This document shows, one piece after another, positions 60,121 to 64,000 of a stretch of DNA of 64,000 nucleotides (position 1 is its first letter; each line of letters opens with the position of its first letter). The position numbers were made by a program, and so were the translations under genes. Source of the stretch: Straminergon stramineum. Taxonomy: Eukaryota > Streptophyta > Bryopsida > Hypnales > Calliergonaceae. The notes under the pieces are model-generated. The model made no database searches. It had not been told where the DNA came from and saw nothing but the letters and a program-made list of their open reading frames with translations. The stretch spans positions 46,907,218 to 46,971,217 of the forward strand of contig OY987263.1 of the NCBI GenBank assembly GCA_963920665.1, written 5' to 3'.

Positions 60121-61940
60121 TTAATGCACTTGACAATCACTGGAAAAATCCAAAATGTTCATCGTCCATTTAGGAGTCTGGAGTATTTTATACTGAAATG
60201 TTCAGAGATCAGATACACTAAGATTGGAATTTGAATACAAAAAGACTTCATTTGTTTGTTTCCAAGGATATCCTCCTTCCATGTCTGAGGTCATTAGGTA
60301 TGCACATTTTGGATTTCGAAATTTATCAAATTCTAATGTTTCTAAGGGATATGTTACATATATTTCCAATTCCTAGATTTATTTCCTTTTTTAGATTTTG
60401 GCTCAGAAAAAAAAATTCAAGTAGGTCTATGGATTATTCAAATACCTCAACTGCAAAAAAAAACCTGAGAAAGAACTTGCATTGCAACCTTAACAAATTT
60501 TTCCAAATTGTGCAGAACATTTTGAGCAATGCAAGCACTTCTGAAAAAGCTTTAAAGTCTGTTTGTCTTAGCAAGGATATGGTGGGTGTTGTCCCTGCTG
60601 GCACATGAGACCTGTGGCAACAGAGGCGGGCTTCATATTATTCACTGGGCCTCTGAAAGTCCTGAAAAAGTCTCGACCTTAGAAGCTGGGTCTGAAGCAG
60701 TCCAGCTGCTGCTGGCCATGCTCTTAAGTTACTGTGGTTTCTGAAAGCTTTGCATCACACCCAATTCCCTCACTCTGAATAACATATTTGCTGTAACTTA
60801 TGCAGTAATTTATATCCAGCATGGAGACATAATTGAAGTAATGTAAACTATTGTCACTGGAAATTGCTTGACTGACATGAAGATGTCACACACTGCCGTG
60901 AAGCTTACTCACACCCGAAGGATTTCAGAAAACTCCACAACTCATCTTAACTTGATTGTGTCCAAAGCAGCCTGCCTTGGGGAGAAAACAAGTGTTTCTA
61001 AGATTGAGGATCTTCACAGACTCCACTGGCATGCATCTGCTGACCATCCAATACAATACAGTGTCTGAGATCCAATTAGATTGATCACAATTTTTGAACA
61101 CAAGTAGGAGCTTGAAAACCACTGCATTCCCATGTTGACGCCACTAATTTATAAACTCAATTGTAGGAGATACCATGGAGAAACTTGTTCTGAAGAAGGT
61201 GCTACTAAGATAGCTAAGCTTATAACTTGGGTCACAATCTAATGACAATGGGAATTTCAATGCTCTGCCAAATCAGACTTCAAAACCAGTTTAATACTCC
61301 GACCATGATTGTGTTGATCTAGGTTGATCTTGGGTGAGTGGAATAATGCATTGCATTTTGGATTTAAGGAGTAAGTTGCCTTGAACTCAAAGAATGGATC
61401 TCCCTCCGCACGGTTTGAGAGGGCATAAAAATTGCAGTCCCCCATGGAGCCACATACCTTGCCATGTCACACTAAGGTGGCCTCATGATCTGGCAGGCAG
61501 CCGCAACCCTTTTCCGAGGCAGCCACACAACCTGCCATGCGATGGACTTGGTGGAGCTCAAGTGAATGGGATTTCCAATCACCAAAAGGTAATGAGGGGA
61601 TCTCCACAGGAAGTCAGGAAACGGCCAACGGACAGGGCAACCTTCATTTTTTTTAAGTGGAGATTTTCGGCTGGGGAAGCCATCAGCATGTGATATTTGC
61701 TTGCACCAGTTGCTTACTATAGATGAGCTCGCACATCACTGGGGTTAATGGCTCGGAACTGAAGAAAAGGAGAAGGGCCAGGAGAAGGGCTTTGCGTTTT
61801 GCAGTGACATGAGTTCCATGTGAGGAAGTTTGAGCAGGGTGGTACTTGAAAAGCAGCTACAGACTGCAGTAGGGGACATAGAATCATAGAGTAGTTGCTC
61901 ATTCCATTTTATTGTCTCTACCTATGAAGAGAGACATTAA
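60121..61940. other. Spacer of mixed composition, no recognised gene
   Basis: The stretch 60600-61900 is less AT-rich than the flanking repeats. ORFs of 60-125 codons are present (60231-60608 overlaps AT-rich DNA; 61394-61693 is Pro- and Arg-rich), but none shows a family motif. It could be an old gene or non-coding transcript; nothing decides it. Confidence 0.3.
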
Positions 61941-62875
61941 CCCCTAAAGGACCAAACTGCTTTTTTTTGGCAACATAGTGATTTTGGGCAGCTTACTACA
62001 AATAGAGTTTTTCATTTTTGTCTTAGAAATTTTCATACAATGTGTGCCCGAGGAGTAGCTTTAGGACCCAACAATTTTCATAACATTTTACTAAAGAGTT
62101 AGAAAGTTATTGCATGATATGTAATTTTCAATGATCTTCGGGCAGCCCAAAAATTTCTTAAAAAAATAATTTTTTAAGAAATTAAAATCTGAAATTGGTT
62201 TTCTAGATTTGTATATACAAGGAAAGCTTTGAATCATTCCATTTTGATTCATGAGATGAAAGTTATGAGGAGTTTTAGTTTGCCGGCAATTTTGGATTCT
62301 CTACTCTAAAATAAACTTTGAAGCCATTTATTTAACTCAATTTTCAATATTTTTGGAAAAAAATAAAATCATAGGATGTAGATTGTTTATTAATTATTAC
62401 AACATTACAACCATTGGGATTGGCAATTTTCAATTCCATAATTAAATCCTTAACAATTTAGTATTTTGAATCATTCTCTACTTCTTTGTACTTACTATTT
62501 TTTTCCTTCATGTTGTACAATTCCAAATGATTTGAATTTTTTCTAGTATGTAGCCAACTTTCCTTGAAGAATGAATTCAAAGAGTAACCACCATTTTGGA
62601 ATTTTTTTTCATACAAATGTGGTCTTGTGAAGTGCAGCTAACAGTTTTTTCATAGGACCAAAAAAAGGATTTTTGTCACTTCAAACGCTAATATCTTACA
62701 ATCTACATGGTGAAAATTTTAAAAAAAATTTCCACATCTTCTCAAATCAGCATACTACAAGATCTTACGGTTACATGTGTTCAAAAATGTTTTTTTTCCT
62801 AAAATTAGGTACTTGTAATAGAAATGATAGTTTTGGAGCATTTTGGCAGAAAACATAGTCTGAAACATTTAAGGG
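61941..62875. mobile_element. TTAA-flanked transposon, copy C, 935 bp
   Basis: TTAA lies at 61937-61940 and 62876-62879. The left end CCCCTAAAGGACCAAACTGC is the clearest version of the family terminus. The right end (inverted CCCTTAAATGTTTCAGACTA) is eroded beyond the first seven bases. It is close to copy A in length and shares GATTTTGGGCAG near the left end, ACCATTGGGATTGG in the middle and TTTTGGCAGAAAACATAG-type DNA near the right end. No transposase frame, so non-autonomous. Confidence 0.6.
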
Positions 62876-64000
62876 TTAATAGCAATGGTGTGCAATGGTT
62901 CAAAAGTTTAAGGTGGTTACACCCAAAAGTTTCACCAATTAGTACTACATCTAGTTACTATTATTAGGTTGTTCAAAATTTCATATTGTCTTGTTGGCAA
63001 GTGAAAGGACTAGGTTCTAATGCACCAAAGAACATGCCATTTGGATATAGTACACAAAAGTTATGGAGGGTCAAAGTTTGTTTCTAAAAGCGTTTCTTCC
63101 AAATAGGTACATAATTGGTTTGGGAAATGTACACAATCTGAAGATGGTGGTTTAAGGTCATGTGCCATTTGGGGGGTACCTACCGTAGAAGTTATGTAGG
63201 CAAACAAAAAAGAAACATGTGTTAAAAAACAGTATAGTAGAGGCATCTTGGACTCCATTGAAATCTTAAGAATTTATTTTTTAAGTATAGTAGAATTGTG
63301 GCATGTGGATATTTTGAGCCTCTTCATACCATGTCACAAGTCCTAATTTCCATTGAATTTTCAAAATCTGATCGGTAGAGAGCTGAAAATTGGGACTTGG
63401 AGTTTCAAACTACATCCCAAATTCTAGATCCCACATCACTCTCAAATGCCTACATGGCATTAATCATTAGAAAAATTCTAAACTTTACAGAAGGATGTGG
63501 GTTCTCGTGGCAACGATGCAATCAAAACGGAAAAAATAAAATTAAAAAATTAAGGAATTTGACATGGCACTACAAGTGCCACGTTTCATTGGCAATTCAA
63601 AATTTATTTATTTTTCAATTTTTTCAATTTTTTTATTTGTTCTGTGTTTGCACTACACGTACTGCAACCCTAGTAACATCTTATAGCTCTAAACAGACTT
63701 CAAGAGCCCTTCACAGCTTTCAAGGCTCACCACGCTCTAATTCTAGTATCACTAAAGCCCAACTAACAAACATTGCACATGCCACGCACTCACAACATTA
63801 ATTCTCATTTCCAACTTGCACTGCTAAGTTCCAATCTTTGGGACTACTAGCACATGCTCTACTCGTGACACCTAGCATGTCACTTGGTCACATGGGGCGC
63901 AACTTCCATCTTAATCTACTAGGACTCATGGTGGCACTACTCACCACAGTCCTAAACGCCTTTGGTTGTCACCCCACTCCATATTAGGCCCATTGTGTAG
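62876..64000. repeat. Repeat DNA to the window end, no gene recognised
   Basis: Bases about 62940-63190 resemble 8160-8440 inside the PIF-like element: shared TTACTATTATTA, TTGGCAAGTGAAAGGA, CACCAAAGAA, AATAGGTACATA and GATGATGG-like words. This suggests a second, truncated or differently bounded copy. The 134-codon ORF at 63397-63801 has a low-complexity Phe/Leu-rich middle and matches nothing recognised. Confidence 0.45.

Noticed and set aside
63397..63801. 134-codon ORF near the window end
   Set aside because: Low-complexity Phe-rich centre, no recognised domain, repeat surroundings.
1..64000. tRNA, rRNA, CRISPR or prokaryotic operon features
   Set aside because: No B-box-like GGTTCGANNCC in a cloverleaf context, no rRNA-like sequence, and no regular spaced direct repeats of CRISPR type. 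The gene structure is that of a plant nucleus.

Overview
The window looks like nuclear DNA of a land plant, most likely a seed-free lineage (clubmoss- or bryophyte-grade), although the sequence alone does not fix the species. Five intron-containing genes with plant-type proteins and GT-AG introns stand in AT-rich, repeat-filled DNA. Exons and 5' flanks are clearly richer in G+C than the spacers. All five genes lie on the + strand. No ribosomal RNA, tRNA, operon or CRISPR-like structure was seen.

Layout. 1-12.5 kb: repeats only, namely a ~1.2 kb fold-back and a 3.4 kb PIF/Harbinger-like element with a small TTAA-flanked element inside it. 13.4-15.2 kb: secreted class III peroxidase (4 exons). 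17-27 kb: a CACTA-type element with degenerate subterminal repeats, a hairpin of four short palindromes, and a large inverted repeat whose left arm is split by a solo LTR. 29.0-33.1 kb: cytosolic fructose-1,6-bisphosphatase (10 exons). 34.0-34.5 kb: dead Tc1/mariner transposase on the - strand. 36.7-37.7 kb: TTAA-flanked element. 38.1-41.8 kb: plastid-targeted NAD(P)-binding Rossmann protein (10 exons). 43.2-45.7 kb: ORC6, origin recognition complex subunit 6 (10 exons). 48.2-50.7 kb: PRD3/PAIR1-like meiotic recombination-initiation protein (8 exons seen, first exon not resolved). 51-64 kb: repeats again, with two CACTA MITEs, an orphan peroxiredoxin exon, an unrecognised 192-residue ORF and two more TTAA-flanked elements.

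The genes do not form a pathway: FBPase is sucrose synthesis/gluconeogenesis, the Rossmann protein is plastidial, the peroxidase is apoplastic, and ORC6 and PRD3 are both chromosome-biology genes that happen to be neighbours. The most unusual content is in the mobile DNA. Four elements all sit between TTAA tetranucleotides, and three of them share CCCCTAAAGGACCAA-like ends, a target pattern known from piggyBac-type transposons. A CACTA MITE has its own pre-insertion site preserved in an adjacent tandem duplicate. A solo LTR has an intact 5-bp target duplication. All exon boundaries were derived by hand from splice sites and reading-frame continuity; no database was searched.
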